The notes beneath the pieces were generated by a model that made no database searches, was not told where the DNA came from, and saw only the letters and a program-made list of their open reading frames with translations. A DNA stretch of 64,000 bases from contig NZ_JAIVAI010000002.1 of the NCBI RefSeq assembly GCF_020171525.1, positions 397,104-461,103 of the forward strand. Reading direction: 5' to 3'. The stretch is from Halobacillus yeomjeoni. GTDB taxonomy: Bacteria > Bacillota > Bacilli > Bacillales > Halobacillaceae. The position numbers were made by a program, and so were the translations under genes. This document shows, one piece after another, positions 53,913 to 63,865 of the stretch; positions within the stretch are counted from its first letter, which is position 1, and every line of letters starts with the position of its first letter.

Positions 53913-55313
53913 TTATTCTTTATCGTCCTGGACGCCTTTCAATATGAAAGAGAAAGGCAGCGCGATGAATATGACGATGGCGGATACGAGGAACGCTTCG
54001 TTCAGCGTCTGAAGCGTGGCCGACTGCATATCGATCCCCGGTGCAGCCGCTACTTGCGCCCGTCTCACTTCATAATAAATCGAGAAAAAGACGATTCCTA
54101 GTGAAGATGATATCTGCCTGATGATATTGTTCATCGCAGACCCTTGCGCGACGAGATGTTCAGGAATGGCATTCATGCCTGAAGTCGTCGCCGGAATATT
54201 GCCAAGTCCCATTCCCAAGCCACGGACGGTGTTCAACAACAAGATCAGCCAGTACGGGGTGGACAGCTGAAGAAAGCTGAGACCGAGGGTAGCACCACCC
54301 ATGATGGCAAGTCCCGGCGGCACGACGTATTTCGGTCCTTTTTTATCTAGAATCCGTCCACCGATGGACATGAAGATTCCGCTTGCAGCCGCTGCCGGTA
54401 AAAACAGCAGTCCTGTCATCACTTCATTGAGTCCGTACACTTTCTGAATCAATAATGGAAGCAGGAATATCCCTGAGAACAAACCGATCGAAGCCGCCGA
54501 TGTAACGAGGATCGAAACGGAATACGTCGGCACTTTGAACACCGACAAATTCAACAGCGGATCGGACTGTTTATTTTCAAACTTCACAAATAGAATGACG
54601 GCGATCAATCCACCGATAATCAGCGAGAGGTTCAATGGATCAAATAACGTATCCAGCGTCCTTCCCCTGCCAAGCGCAAACAGGATGGCACCGATTCCAG
54701 ATGTGACGATGATAAAACCGATCAAATCGAATTTTTTCTCCGGATTGGTTTCTGTCCGCTCCAGGAAACGTGAAGACAAAATTAAACCGGTCACTCCGAA
54801 TGGAATGTTGAAGGCGAACAACCAGTTCCATTCCACGTATTGAATGAGGAAGCCCCCGACCGTCGGACCAATTGCAGGTGCGACCATTGCTGCTACCCCA
54901 TAAACACCGACGGCAAGTCCCCTTTCATGACGGGGGAACGAATTGAATATGAGAGCCATGGCAATCGGCAGCATCAGACCGCCGGCCATCCCCTGTATGG
55001 CACGGGAGATGATGAGCATCGCAAGCTTTTGTGAAAAGAACCCGGAGAGAGATCCGAGAATGAAGACACTCAGTCCTGCTAAGTAAACTTTCTTCTTACC
55101 GAAACGATCTCCGAAATAGCCGGTCAAAGGCATCGTCATTCCCATGGAGACCATAAAGATGGTAAGGATCCACCCGACCGCAACGGCATTGGAATCGAAG
55201 ATTTCAATGAATCGAGGAAGGATCGGGTTCAGCATGCTGTTATTTAAAATGACCGTGAACGTACCGAACAACACCGATACGACGACGAGCCATTTATTCG
55301 GTAATTTACTCAT
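53913..55313 (-). CDS. MFS multidrug efflux transporter (DHA2, 14-TM)
   Basis: The 466-residue protein shows DHA2-type features: WILTIFMVSMGMTMPLTGYFGDRFGKKKVYLAGL (TM2 and motif A), RAIQGMAGGLMLP (motif B) and GVYGVAAMVAPAIGPTVGGFLI (motif C, antiporter signature, about 137-158). It would export hydrophobic drugs or metabolites in exchange for protons. AAGGAGGG precedes the ATG. No regulator gene is adjacent. Confidence 0.92.
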   Translation of the reverse strand: MSKLPNKWLVVVSVLFGTFTVILNNSMLNPILPRFIEIFDSNAVAVGWILTIFMVSMGMTMPLTGYFGDRFGKKKVYLAGLSVFILGSLSGFFSQKLAMLIISRAIQGMAGGLMLPIAMALIFNSFPRHERGLAVGVYGVAAMVAPAIGPTVGGFLIQYVEWNWLFAFNIPFGVTGLILSSRFLERTETNPEKKFDLIGFIIVTSGIGAILFALGRGRTLDTLFDPLNLSLIIGGLIAVILFVKFENKQSDPLLNLSVFKVPTYSVSILVTSAASIGLFSGIFLLPLLIQKVYGLNEVMTGLLFLPAAAASGIFMSIGGRILDKKGPKYVVPPGLAIMGGATLGLSFLQLSTPYWLILLLNTVRGLGMGLGNIPATTSGMNAIPEHLVAQGSAMNNIIRQISSSLGIVFFSIYYEVRRAQVAAAPGIDMQSATLQTLNEAFLVSAIVIFIALPFSFILKGVQDDKE

Positions 55314-55439
55314 CCACTTCCCTCCTTTATTTCGACACTCGAACTATTAACCACTATACCACCTGAACAGACGATTAACCACGGAACTGCTTGTACAAGT
55401 ATGCCAGATGCATAGTCCGTAAAACGCACAAATAAATAA

Positions 55440-55465
55440 GAGCTTCCTTTTTCAAGGAAACCCTT
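55440..55465 (-). terminator. Weak terminator-like hairpin
   Basis: CTTCCTT pairs with AAGGAAA; the minus strand continues CTCTTATTTATTT. It would end the 55491-55871 gene. Confidence 0.4.
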
Positions 55466-55490
55466 CTCTACTCTTTAGCATAACGATTTT

Positions 55491-55871
55491 CTAAGGTTCT
55501 AATACCAACGTTTCCTTTTTATTGTCCCATTCCAAATCAATCACGATCTCTTTCGCTTTCAGGGCAACACGACAATGTGAACATTCGAATTCGAACAGGA
55601 TTTTATGATTTTGAAGACGCCTTGTTCTGTTGAAACCCAAACCCTTCGCAGAAACCTCATAAGAAACAGGCATATCCTCCACACCTTTTTCTCCCTCATA
55701 AGTAAGAGTGATCTGTTGAGTCTTCACTCCATGTTCTTCTGAAGCCATATACGCCCCTTGCCAATGAGAAGATTGACCACGATATGTATACTCCCCATCC
55801 GCGTACCAAACAAAGAACCCAATGAATCCTACGACGATGAACAATATGGTCATCAATTCTTTTTTATTCAT
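55491..55871 (-). CDS. Hypothetical membrane-anchored protein
   Basis: The 126-residue protein has one N-terminal hydrophobic segment (MNKKELMTILFIVVGFIGFF) followed by an extracytoplasmic beta-rich domain; a Cys-x-x-Cys pair (ECSHCR) is near the C-terminus. The ATG at 55871 follows AAAGGAGG; the open frame continues into a GC-rich repeat upstream, which is not coding. The family is not recognised. Confidence 0.65.
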   Translation of the reverse strand: MNKKELMTILFIVVGFIGFFVWYADGEYTYRGQSSHWQGAYMASEEHGVKTQQITLTYEGEKGVEDMPVSYEVSAKGLGFNRTRRLQNHKILFEFECSHCRVALKAKEIVIDLEWDNKKETLVLEP

Positions 55872-55928
55872 AATTCCTCCTTTAAATTCGATAGAGGGTA
55901 AAGTTTGTTCATCCCATTCTTGAAGAGT

Positions 55929-56048
55929 GGGCGGAGGAAATGGGAAGACTCCTGCGGGAATAGCGGTCCAGGTGAGACCCCGCAGTGAAACGAGGAGGCT
56001 CAGCGCCGCCCGCGGAAAGCGGACCATTTCCTCCGCCCGCTCCCCACT
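55929..56048. repeat. GC-rich dispersed repeat, copy B
   Basis: GGGCGGAGGAAATGG and CCATTTCCTCCGCCC form the arms; the core (AAGACTCCTGCGGGAATAGC, GGTGAGACCCCGC, GAGGAGGCTCA, CCCGCGGAAAGCGG) is the reverse complement of copy C. It lies between rex and a hypothetical gene. Confidence 0.85.
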
Positions 56049-56087
56049 ATTCCATGAGCTCAAACTTTTTTCAAAACAAAAAGAGTG

Positions 56088-56117
56088 CCTCTACAGACAC
56101 TCTTTTAAAACTCTTCG
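56088..56117 (-). terminator. Terminator of moaC-rex
   Basis: AAAGAGTG pairs with CACTCTTT around a 10-base loop, with T residues on the minus strand; it overlaps the rex stop. Confidence 0.8.
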
Positions 56118-56752
56118 TCTTCCAACGGGTAATGCTTCAAGAAGTACACGAGCGCTTGAAGCTCGATCGCCAAATCGATATGGTGCACACGTACGTGATG
56201 CGGCACGGAAATACGGGCAGGAGTGAAATTCAATATCCCGGATACCCCCGCTTTCACGAGACGATCAGCGATGCCCTGCGCAGCGTTGGCCGGTACGGTC
56301 AAAATGGCGACAGTTAGATCGCCCATCTTTTCTTCCAAATCATCGATATGCTCGACTTTCACCCCGCCGACTTCTGTGCCGACCCGTTCTTCGCTGGCAT
56401 CAAAAGCGATTTTGATTTTCGTATTATTATTTTTTGTGAAGTTGTAATTCAAAAATGCCGTCCCCAGATTTCCGACGCCGATCAGGGCGACATCCGTCGT
56501 TTCGTCCTGATCGAGCGTTTTTCTGAAGAAAGACAACAAATACTCGACATTGTAGCCGTACCCTTTTTTTCCAAGGGCACCGAAGTAGGAAAAATCTCTG
56601 CGGATCGTTGCGGAATCGACTTTGACCGCGTCACTCAATTCCTTGGAGGATACACGCATTTTTCCCTGGCTATGTAAGTTATTCAAAAAGCGGTAATACA
56701 GCGGTAGACGCTTCGCTGTCGCTTGTGGAATTTTCGTTGGTTCCAAATCCAT
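56105..56752 (-). CDS. rex: Redox-sensing transcriptional repressor Rex
   Basis: The 215-residue protein has an N-terminal winged helix ([25 protein letters not shown], about 35-59) and a Rossmann domain with [12 protein letters not shown] (about 92-103). Rex represses fermentation and respiratory genes until NADH rises. AAAGGAGGAAAG precedes the ATG. It lies 14 bases after moaC on the same strand and matches B. subtilis ydiH in position. Confidence 0.97.
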   Translation of the reverse strand: MDLEPTKIPQATAKRLPLYYRFLNNLHSQGKMRVSSKELSDAVKVDSATIRRDFSYFGALGKKGYGYNVEYLLSFFRKTLDQDETTDVALIGVGNLGTAFLNYNFTKNNNTKIKIAFDASEERVGTEVGGVKVEHIDDLEEKMGDLTVAILTVPANAAQGIADRLVKAGVSGILNFTPARISVPHHVRVHHIDLAIELQALVYFLKHYPLEDEEF

Positions 56753-56766
56753 GGGACTTTCCTCCT

Positions 56767-57255
56767 TTACTCACTTCTCCGTTGATAATCCCCGTTTTTT
56801 CCACCTGTTTTTTCTACCAGATAGGTCGGACCGATGACGATGCCCTTATCGATCGCCTTGCACATATCGTAAACGGTGAGCGCTGTCGCCGATGCGGCCG
56901 TGAGCGCTTCCATTTCCACGCCTGTACTCCCTTTCGTTTTTACAGAAGCATGGATGATCAATCGGTACGTGTCCTCTTCCCTCTTCCATTCAAAGGAAAC
57001 ATCGATCCCCTTCAGGGACAATGGGTGGCACATCGGAATCCAATCAGACGTATTTTTGGCCGCCATGATCCCAGCGACCTGGGCGACCCCCAATACGTCG
57101 CCTTTATCCATCTGTTGATGGGTTACTTTATTGTAAATTTCTTCATTGACTTCGACACTAGTCCGGGCGATCGCTGTCCGGACGGTCTCCCCTTTTTCAG
57201 AGATGTCGACCATCCGTGCCCGGCCCTGCTCATTGAAATGTGTAAACTCTGCCAT
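56767..57255 (-). CDS. moaC: Cyclic pyranopterin monophosphate synthase MoaC
   Basis: The 162-residue protein has the MoaC blocks [18 protein letters not shown] (about 13-30), [15 protein letters not shown] (about 65-79, substrate site) and [22 protein letters not shown] (about 113-134). It converts the GTP-derived 3',8-cyclo-dihydro-GTP to cyclic pyranopterin monophosphate in molybdenum-cofactor synthesis. GAGGAGAGG precedes the ATG at 57255; the longer in-frame start at 57285 is not supported. Confidence 0.95.
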   Translation of the reverse strand: MAEFTHFNEQGRARMVDISEKGETVRTAIARTSVEVNEEIYNKVTHQQMDKGDVLGVAQVAGIMAAKNTSDWIPMCHPLSLKGIDVSFEWKREEDTYRLIIHASVKTKGSTGVEMEALTAASATALTVYDMCKAIDKGIVIGPTYLVEKTGGKNGDYQRRSE

Positions 57256-57422
57256 CGATTCCTCTCCTCTTGGAAGGAAATTCACTAACTTTCTGATTGA
57301 AACACTACTCTTATTCTATCAGAAAATCAAATGGAAGTCGTTAAATCCTTCACATAGGAACAGGCCTGTCTTGCTAGAGGAATCCTTTATAAGATACACT
57401 TATCTCATCGAGGTGAAACGAC

Positions 57423-59357
57423 ATGATTCTCATGCAATTGAATCAATTGACCAAGCGCTTCGGCGCGGAATTGATTTTATCGAATATCAAATTGGAAGTA
57501 CAAATGAATGACCGGATCGCCATCGTCGGACGTAACGGTGCCGGCAAATCGACCTTGCTGAAAATGATGGCCGGTGAAATGAGTTATGACTCCGGGGAGA
57601 TTTTCAAGCCGAAGGAAACGACCGTCGGCTATCTCGCTCAAAATACAGGGTTGAAATCGGACGAAACGATCTGGAATGAAATGGAGCAGGTTTTCTCTCA
57701 TCTGAAAGGATTGGAAAAAGAACTCCGTTCCATGGAAACAGACATGGCCGATCCTGCGTTGATGGAAGATCCTGAAAAGTACCAGCAGCTTCTTTCTGAA
57801 TATGACCGCAAACAGGAATACTTCAAGACGGCTGGGGGATATCAGTATGAAGCAGATATCAAGTCGGTCCTGAACGGTTTGAATTTCAAAAACTTCGATT
57901 GGAACACCCCGATCACATCTCTAAGCGGCGGTCAGAAAACCCGTCTCGCTCTGGGTAAGTTGTTGTTGACCAAACCGGACGTCCTTATTTTGGACGAGCC
58001 GACCAACCATTTGGACATCGACACGCTCGCCTGGCTGGAAGGATATCTGCAAGGGTACCAGGGTGCCGTCGTCATCGTCTCCCACGACCGCTACTTCCTG
58101 GATAAGATCGTCAACACGGTCTATGAAGTCGCTTTTCAACAGTCGAAAAAATATCACGGCAATTACAGTGACTATTTGAAAAAGAAAGAAGAAGACTTCG
58201 AACAGGAAATGAAGCAGTTTGAAAAGCAGCAGCAGGAAATCAAACGGATGGAAGATTTCATCCAAAAAAACATCGTCCGTGCGACCACTAGTAAACGGGC
58301 ACAAAGCCGTCGTAAACAATTGGAGAAGATGGAAAAGCTCGATAAGCCGAAAGATGATAACAAATCGGCGAAGTTCAGTTTCCAAACGGCAAAGAAAAGC
58401 GGAAACGATGTGTTGAAGCTCCGCGATTTTGCATTCCAGTACTCCGACGGTTCTCCATATCTGTTCGACGGTTTGAACCTCGACTTGAGCCGTGGCGATT
58501 CCGTCGCTCTCGTCGGTCCGAACGGTGTCGGAAAAACGACACTTCTCAAGACACTCGTCGGGGAATTACAGGAATCCAAAGGGACGAAGATGATCGGTAC
58601 GAACGTCCAAATCGGATATTACGATCAGGAACAAACGAAACTCAACTCCAAGAAAACAGTGCTCAACGAACTTTGGGACGACTACCCGATGAAAAACGAA
58701 AAAGATATCCGCACCGTGCTAGGGAATTTCTTATTTTCTGGTGAAGATGTGTTGAAGCCGGTATCTGCCCTCAGTGGTGGGGAAAAAGCTCGACTCTCCC
58801 TTGCCAAACTCATGATGCAGGAAGCGAACTTCCTGATTTTGGACGAACCGACCAACCACTTGGATCTCGATAGTAAAGAAGTGCTCGAAGCAGCCCTTGT
58901 GGATTATCCGGGGACCCTGCTTTTCGTTTCCCACGACAGATACTTTATCAACAAAATTGCAACACAGGTCGTGGAAATGCTTCCTGAGGAGACACGCATG
59001 TTCCTCGGAGACTATGACTACTACGCACAAAAGAAACAAGAGGAATACGAACTGCAGCAAATTGAAGAAGCGGAGAGACAGGCAGAACAGTCTGTGGATA
59101 AAGAACCACAAGCTAAAAATAGTTTCCAACAGGATAAAGAGGCCAAGCGTGAAGAACGTAAGAAGAACCGCCGAATTGCGGAAATCGAAGCTGAGATCGA
59201 GGAGCTTGAAGCTCAATTAGAAGAGAACGATGAATTGCTTTGTGACCCTGAGATTTATCAGGACCATGAAAAGTCATTGGAACTCACAGAATCGAATGAA
59301 AAGAACCAGCGACGCATTGAAGCCCTCATGGAAGAATGGGAATCCCTGCATGAGTAA
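57423..59357 (+). CDS. ydiF: ABC-F family ATPase (YdiF)
   Basis: The 644-residue protein has two ABC domains without membrane segments. Walker A motifs are VGRNGAGKST (about 36-45) and VGPNGVGKTT (about 361-370); signatures are LSGGQKTRLAL and LSGGEKARLSL; Walker B is LILDEPTNHLD in both. An acidic coiled-coil tail follows (about 540-644). ABC-F proteins bind ribosomes and ease stalls or antibiotic block. A GAGGTGAAACG precedes the ATG. The position between moaC and tsaD matches B. subtilis ydiF. Confidence 0.95.
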   Translation: MILMQLNQLTKRFGAELILSNIKLEVQMNDRIAIVGRNGAGKSTLLKMMAGEMSYDSGEIFKPKETTVGYLAQNTGLKSDETIWNEMEQVFSHLKGLEKELRSMETDMADPALMEDPEKYQQLLSEYDRKQEYFKTAGGYQYEADIKSVLNGLNFKNFDWNTPITSLSGGQKTRLALGKLLLTKPDVLILDEPTNHLDIDTLAWLEGYLQGYQGAVVIVSHDRYFLDKIVNTVYEVAFQQSKKYHGNYSDYLKKKEEDFEQEMKQFEKQQQEIKRMEDFIQKNIVRATTSKRAQSRRKQLEKMEKLDKPKDDNKSAKFSFQTAKKSGNDVLKLRDFAFQYSDGSPYLFDGLNLDLSRGDSVALVGPNGVGKTTLLKTLVGELQESKGTKMIGTNVQIGYYDQEQTKLNSKKTVLNELWDDYPMKNEKDIRTVLGNFLFSGEDVLKPVSALSGGEKARLSLAKLMMQEANFLILDEPTNHLDLDSKEVLEAALVDYPGTLLFVSHDRYFINKIATQVVEMLPEETRMFLGDYDYYAQKKQEEYELQQIEEAERQAEQSVDKEPQAKNSFQQDKEAKREERKKNRRIAEIEAEIEELEAQLEENDELLCDPEIYQDHEKSLELTESNEKNQRRIEALMEEWESLHE

Positions 59358-59370
59358 ATGAATGAATCTA

Positions 59371-59420
59371 ATAGCACCTCAAGTTATCCACATACTGGAA
59401 AACTTGAGGTGCTATTTTTC
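59371..59420 (+). terminator. Terminator of ydiF
   Basis: ATAGCACCTCAAGTT pairs perfectly with AACTTGAGGTGCTAT; the loop contains the start of a DnaA box. Confidence 0.95.
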
Positions 59421-59631
59421 CTTTATCATCCTTGCATATAGGTGTATATATGACTATTCACTATCCACACGTTATCCAAAACCTGTGCACCGTTATTTCA
59501 GTTCTTAACAGGTTTATTCACATTATCCACATTTGACCACAGACTTATCCACATTTTTGTTAACGATTTCTTTACCTTTTTTACGGTAGGTTTATAATTT
59601 ATCCACTGTATGTTTATACATCTGTGAATAA
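59384..59631. promoter_or_regulatory. DnaA-box cluster
   Basis: Five matches to TTATNCACA are present: 59384-59392, 59514-59522, 59523-59531 (these two abut), 59545-59553, and on the minus strand 59623-59631. Three near-matches lie at 59461, 59472 and 59599. The region is otherwise AT-rich and gene-free (59358-59682). From memory, B. subtilis has a DnaA-box cluster between gcp (tsaD) and ydiF that titrates DnaA. Here the same position is occupied. Confidence 0.8.
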
Positions 59632-59640
59632 GTTTTGGAC

Positions 59641-59673
59641 AAAAAAACACCTCCTACCTGTTAGTGGTAGAAG
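59641..59673 (-). terminator. Terminator of the thiL-tsaD operon
   Basis: CTACC pairs with GGTAG inside a longer partly paired stem (CCTCC/AAGG); the minus strand continues GTTTTTTT. It is 10 bases after the tsaD stop. Confidence 0.75.
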
Positions 59674-59682
59674 GTTATTGAA

Positions 59683-60720
59683 TCACTCTGGCCTTTTTCT
59701 TGCTCCGTACATCTCAAGATCAAGCCCCGGGTTTGCATTCAAATCCCAGCCTGCACGGTGCCCTTGATTGTAAGCGACAGCCCCTGCAGCTGCGATCATC
59801 GCGGCATTGTCTGTACACAAATGAAGCGGAGGGATAAGCAGTTCTGTATCTAAATCTTCAAACTTCTCTTGAAGCGCAGCGCGAAGCCCTTTGTTCGCAG
59901 CTACCCCTCCAGCAACAATCATCTGTTTGACGCCGTATTCTTTCGCTGCTTGATAAGCTTTTGTGGATAACACATCAACGACACTCTCCTGAAAGCTTGC
60001 AGCTACATCTTCATTGCGTAAAACTTCCCCTTTTTGCTTTGCATTATGGAGCCTGTTGATAACTGCGGACTTCAATCCGCTGAAACTGAAGTCATAGGAT
60101 CCGTTTTCAAGCCATGCTCGAGGAAAGTCGATCGTCACTTCACCTTCCGCTGCCAAACGGTCGATTTGTGGACCACCGGGATAAGGCAGCTTCAAAGTCC
60201 GAGCGACTTTATCATAAGCTTCTCCTGCTGCATCGTCCCGCGTCTCTCCAATCACTTCAAAGGAACCGTGTTCTTTCATCAGAATCAGCTCCGTATGGCC
60301 TCCAGAGACCACCAAGGAAAGAAGAGGAAATTCAAATTCCTTTTCCAAACGATTGGCGTAAATATGTCCTGCAATGTGATGGACGCCCACCAAAGGCTTT
60401 TGATTTGCGAAGGCAATCGACTTAGCTGCATTCACTCCGACTAAAAGCGCACCTACAAGGCCGGGCCCTTCGGTTACAGCAATGGCATCCATATCATCCA
60501 TGGTAAGTCCGGATTGCTGCAAAGCTTCCTCCAGCGTGATCGTAATCTGCTCGATATGGTGCCTGGATGCGATTTCCGGGACGACTCCACCGAATCGTTT
60601 ATGGCTCTCGATTTGAGAAGCTACCACATTGGCAATCAACTCACGTTCATTTTTCACTATGGCTACTGCTGTTTCGTCACAGCTCGTTTCTATCGCTAAA
60701 ATATATTGATCATTACTCAT
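59683..60720 (-). CDS. tsaD: tRNA N6-adenosine threonylcarbamoyltransferase TsaD
   Basis: The 345-residue ASKHA-fold protein has [15 protein letters not shown] (about 8-22), the HxxxH metal site in [14 protein letters not shown] (about 110-123) and [16 protein letters not shown] (about 268-283). It transfers the threonylcarbamoyl group to A37 of ANN-decoding tRNAs, with TsaB and TsaE. Its start overlaps the end of rimI by 8 bases. It is the last gene of the operon. Confidence 0.98.
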   Translation of the reverse strand: MSNDQYILAIETSCDETAVAIVKNERELIANVVASQIESHKRFGGVVPEIASRHHIEQITITLEEALQQSGLTMDDMDAIAVTEGPGLVGALLVGVNAAKSIAFANQKPLVGVHHIAGHIYANRLEKEFEFPLLSLVVSGGHTELILMKEHGSFEVIGETRDDAAGEAYDKVARTLKLPYPGGPQIDRLAAEGEVTIDFPRAWLENGSYDFSFSGLKSAVINRLHNAKQKGEVLRNEDVAASFQESVVDVLSTKAYQAAKEYGVKQMIVAGGVAANKGLRAALQEKFEDLDTELLIPPLHLCTDNAAMIAAAGAVAYNQGHRAGWDLNANPGLDLEMYGARKRPE

Positions 60721-61162
60721 CTTTTAAACCCACCCACATGACTAACGCATCTTCTCCATTATCGGAATAGTACCTTTTACGGACACCACCAGGTACCAGT
60801 CCGAATTTCCGATATAAATGCTGCGCTGCCGTATTCGATACTCTGACTTCCAAGGACAACTGGATTGCACCATTCTCGATGGCTTGATTACAGGCATAGC
60901 GGAAAAGTTCTGCGCCGTATTGGTTTCCTCGATACTCTGGATGTATGGCGATGTTTGTGACATGCGCTTCATCTATGATCAACCATAATCCACAGTAACC
61001 GACCACTTGTCCTTCGACTTCAATCACATAATAATTCCCATAAGGATTTTCTTCAATTTCATTGATGAATGTCTTTTCGGTCCAGGGGACGGCAAATGAA
61101 GCACGCTCCACCCACATCACGTCTTCAATATCATCCCGGACCATTTTACGTACGTGTGGCAT
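60713..61162 (-). CDS. rimI: Ribosomal protein S18 alanine N-acetyltransferase RimI
   Basis: The 149-residue GNAT has the acetyl-CoA site [18 protein letters not shown] (about 73-90) and [29 protein letters not shown] near the C-terminus, matching RimI. It acetylates the N-terminal Ala of S18 and perhaps other proteins. It sits between tsaB and tsaD, as in B. subtilis (ydiD), with overlapping reading frames. Confidence 0.93.
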   Translation of the reverse strand: MPHVRKMVRDDIEDVMWVERASFAVPWTEKTFINEIEENPYGNYYVIEVEGQVVGYCGLWLIIDEAHVTNIAIHPEYRGNQYGAELFRYACNQAIENGAIQLSLEVRVSNTAAQHLYRKFGLVPGGVRKRYYSDNGEDALVMWVGLKDE

Positions 61163-61849
61163 TTACTTCTTCCCCTGCTGCTCCAGCCATTTAGCCTCAG
61201 CTTCTGGTATTCTCAAGTAGTTTGGCACCAATTCATGAAGTGGATCCGGATTCATCGTTTCACCAACTTGAGCGATGATAGATGGTCTCGCATATTGGTA
61301 GGGGCCATCAGGAATCCATGCTTTATCCCCAAGAATATCCCGGATCATCGACTCGTGGACGTGCATATCCTGACTCAAGAACAAGACCGGCTTTCTCAAA
61401 GCTTTCAATTGATGCAGCCACTCTTCCATCAAGACATTGGTCTCCTCTTTCACCAGTTCCATCTGAGAGTCGTATAACCCTGTGTAAACAAGTCCACGAC
61501 GCGCATCGAAAAATGGACAGACATATCCATTGAAAAATACTCCCTGCCTGGCAACAGCCTCAAGACTTGATACCCCGACAACAGGGATCCCCAGCGTCCA
61601 GGCCATCGTTTTAGCCGTAGTCATCCCGATCCGGACCCCTGTGTAGGACCCGGGACCATGAGCAACAGCGATCCGGTCCAAGTCTTCAGGTACCGTACCC
61701 GTCTCTTTCATAACTTGATCGATCGCAGGCATCAAACGAATCGAATGATTTTTTTTGATATTGGTGATATATTCACCAGCTACGACACCGTTTTTGACGA
61801 CGGCAACTCCCATAACATAGTTCGACGTATCGATCGCTAATATATTCAT
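61163..61849 (-). CDS. tsaB: TsaB, threonylcarbamoyl-adenosine synthesis protein
   Basis: The 228-residue protein opens ILAIDTSNYVMGVAVV (residues 3-18) and has the family motif AHGPGSYTGVRIGMTTAKTMAW (about 63-84). It is a TsaD paralogue without the full metal site and serves as its scaffold partner. The stop adjoins rimI and the start overlaps the tsaE end by 4 bases. Confidence 0.95.
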   Translation of the reverse strand: MNILAIDTSNYVMGVAVVKNGVVAGEYITNIKKNHSIRLMPAIDQVMKETGTVPEDLDRIAVAHGPGSYTGVRIGMTTAKTMAWTLGIPVVGVSSLEAVARQGVFFNGYVCPFFDARRGLVYTGLYDSQMELVKEETNVLMEEWLHQLKALRKPVLFLSQDMHVHESMIRDILGDKAWIPDGPYQYARPSIIAQVGETMNPDPLHELVPNYLRIPEAEAKWLEQQGKK

Positions 61850-62301
61850 TTCATTATCGCCTCACATATCTCTTCAAAATGGCTCGATTGTGCATCGAGA
61901 GTAATTTTCCGGCGTGTTTCATCTAAGTAATGGATGGAGAGGTCCAGTCGCTCTTCCGGCAGATAATTCTCAATGAAGTGAGCCCATTCAACGACGGTGA
62001 CTCCCTCTCCCTCGAAATACTCATCAAAACCTAGATCTTCCTCGCTATCTTCCAAACGGTACACATCCATATGATAAAAAGGGACCCGTCCCATATATTC
62101 TTTAATAATGGTGAAAGTCGGACTATTGATGGTACGCTTCACGCCCAAGCCAAGACCCAACCCTTTAGTAAAAGTCGTTTTACCGGCCCCGAGGTCGCCT
62201 TCCAGGGTCAAAACATCTCCTGCTTCGAGTCGTTGACCGAGCTTTTCAGCAAAATCCTTCGTTTCCTCAGGGGATGAACTGATCCATTCATATCGTTTCA
62301 T
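61846..62301 (-). CDS. tsaE: TsaE, ATPase of the threonylcarbamoyl-adenosine complex
   Basis: The 151-residue protein has Walker A EGDLGAGKTTFTKGLG (about 39-54), NSPTFTIIKEY (about 64-74) and the ADP-type Trp in VVEWAHFIENYLP. It drives turnover of the TsaBD complex. It abuts thiL. GGGGTGAGTGA overlaps the end of thiL before the ATG. Confidence 0.96.
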   Translation of the reverse strand: MKRYEWISSSPEETKDFAEKLGQRLEAGDVLTLEGDLGAGKTTFTKGLGLGLGVKRTINSPTFTIIKEYMGRVPFYHMDVYRLEDSEEDLGFDEYFEGEGVTVVEWAHFIENYLPEERLDLSIHYLDETRRKITLDAQSSHFEEICEAIMK

Positions 62302-63285
62302 TCACTCACCCCTTTTCAAATGCGTATATCCTGATTTCATTAATTTTTTCTTTTCATTGTTCTCATATATATATACTTCAGGCTGCTCATGAGCCATCTC
62401 TTTAACAGTACCGATCTTCGTAATAGAGATCCCGCAGTCTTTCGCAGCTTCTTCCACAACGTTCCAATCCTCATCCGCGACTGTGCCGATCAGTTCGAAA
62501 TCCTCGCCACCGGAAAGGATCCATTCTTTATAATTCTTATTGAACCACTTTTTGATGGAATCCGTAAATGGGATGTCTTCCATTTTAAGATGCAGATCGA
62601 CCTGGGAAGCTTCTGCTATTTCATGAGCTTCACTCGCAATCCCATCACTTACATCATTCAATGCTAACCGTTCGATTGGCAGAAGCGACTGGGCAAAATC
62701 CACCCTTGGCACCGGCCGTCTGTGACGTTCAATGAAGAATGCAGCCTCCTTGGAATCAATAGACAGATCGTTCAACAAGATTTCCAGCCCTGCCCTTGAA
62801 TCGCCAAGCGTTCCCGTAACAAAAACGATATCGTCCGGTTTGGCAGATGATCGATAACGGGACTTTCCTCTATCCACATAGCCGAATACAGTGACAGAAA
62901 TACTCAGCTGATCCCCTGAAACAGTGTCACCACCAATCAGATCCACGCTGTATTCATCTGCCAAAGATTTCATACCAGCATAGAGTTCATTCAACTCTTC
63001 CTGTTCCCACTCATCCGGGACTACTATCGATACGAGGTAAAAAGCAGGCGTACTGCCCATGGCACTCAAATCACTCAAGTTCGCTGCCAGCGCCCGATAA
63101 CCCATATAAAAAGGGCTCATCGTCTTCCTGGAAAAATGAACACCCTCTACCATCGTGTCGACAGCAGTGACGACATCCTGACCGCTCGGGCGGAAGACTG
63201 CGGCATCATCTCCGATTCCTTTCACTAAAGAAGGCTGTTTATAATAGGACGGTCGAATAGAATCAATAAAAGAAAATTCATCCAC
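62302..63285 (-). CDS. thiL: Thiamine-monophosphate kinase
   Basis: The 327-residue protein carries VKGIGDDAAVF (about 22-32), VTAVDTMVEGVHF (about 39-51), NLSDLSAMGSTPAFYLVS (about 69-86) and VTGTLGDSRAGLEILL (about 151-166). It phosphorylates thiamine monophosphate to the pyrophosphate. The GTG at 63285 has GGGGAGA 9 bases upstream and gives the usual MDEF opening. It is the first gene of the thiL-tsaE-tsaB-rimI-tsaD operon. Confidence 0.96.
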   Translation of the reverse strand: MDEFSFIDSIRPSYYKQPSLVKGIGDDAAVFRPSGQDVVTAVDTMVEGVHFSRKTMSPFYMGYRALAANLSDLSAMGSTPAFYLVSIVVPDEWEQEELNELYAGMKSLADEYSVDLIGGDTVSGDQLSISVTVFGYVDRGKSRYRSSAKPDDIVFVTGTLGDSRAGLEILLNDLSIDSKEAAFFIERHRRPVPRVDFAQSLLPIERLALNDVSDGIASEAHEIAEASQVDLHLKMEDIPFTDSIKKWFNKNYKEWILSGGEDFELIGTVADEDWNVVEEAAKDCGISITKIGTVKEMAHEQPEVYIYENNEKKKLMKSGYTHLKRGE

Positions 63286-63354
63286 AAACGGGTCTCCCCT
63301 TTGAACTCATCTAGTATTACTATTATACCAATCCGAGCTTTGAAATAAAAAAGA

Positions 63355-63390
63355 ACATAATAAAAGCCTTAGGAAACTCTCCTAAGGCTG
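63355..63390 (-). terminator. Terminator of the rRNA-tRNA operon
   Basis: AGCCTTAGGA pairs with TCCTAAGGCT around a 5-base loop; the minus strand continues TTTTATT. Confidence 0.9.
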
Positions 63391-63416
63391 GGAATATGAT
63401 TTCAATTAAGTAATAG

Positions 63417-63493
63417 TGGCGGTCCGGACGGGACTCGAACCCGCGACCTCCTGCGTGACAGGCAGGCATTCTAACCAACTGAACTACCGGACC
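63417..63493 (-). tRNA. tRNA-Asp (GTC)
   Basis: The 77-nt minus-strand gene starts GGTCCGG and ends CCGGACC-G-CCA with encoded CCA. The anticodon loop CTGTCAC gives GTC. D-loop and T-loop (GGTTCGAGTCC) are standard. It is the last gene of the rrn operon. Confidence 0.97.
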
Positions 63494-63538
63494 AAATAAA
63501 AAAACTTTACTTCAATCAAGAAGTAAGAGAAAAATAAT

Positions 63539-63616
<78 letters not shown>

Positions 63617-63657
63617 ATAATGTGGGAAAAACCCACCATATGAAAATGGTATACAAT

Positions 63658-63771
63658 GTGGCAGCGTCCTACTCTCACGGGGATCGACCCGACTACCATC
63701 GGCGCTGAAGAGCTTAACTGCTGTGTTCGGCATGGGAACAGGTGTGACCTCTTCGCCTTCACCACCACATC
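63658..63771 (-). rRNA. 5S rRNA
   Basis: On the minus strand the sequence contains GGCGAAGAGGTCACACCTG, CCGAACACAGCAGTTAAGC and GATGGTAGTCGGG, closed by GAGAGTAGGACGCTGCC. Ends are placed to within a few bases. Confidence 0.95.
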
Positions 63772-63865
63772 GTATTTGATTCTGAGGTAAACCCTCAAAA
63801 CTGGATAAGGAAAACATTTCAACGATTGAACCAACTACGCTTTTCACGAATGATTAAATCAGATA

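Noticed and set aside
55872..56063. N-terminal extension of the 55491 gene
   Set aside because: The extra codons are the GC-rich repeat copy B; a proper ribosome site marks the ATG at 55871.
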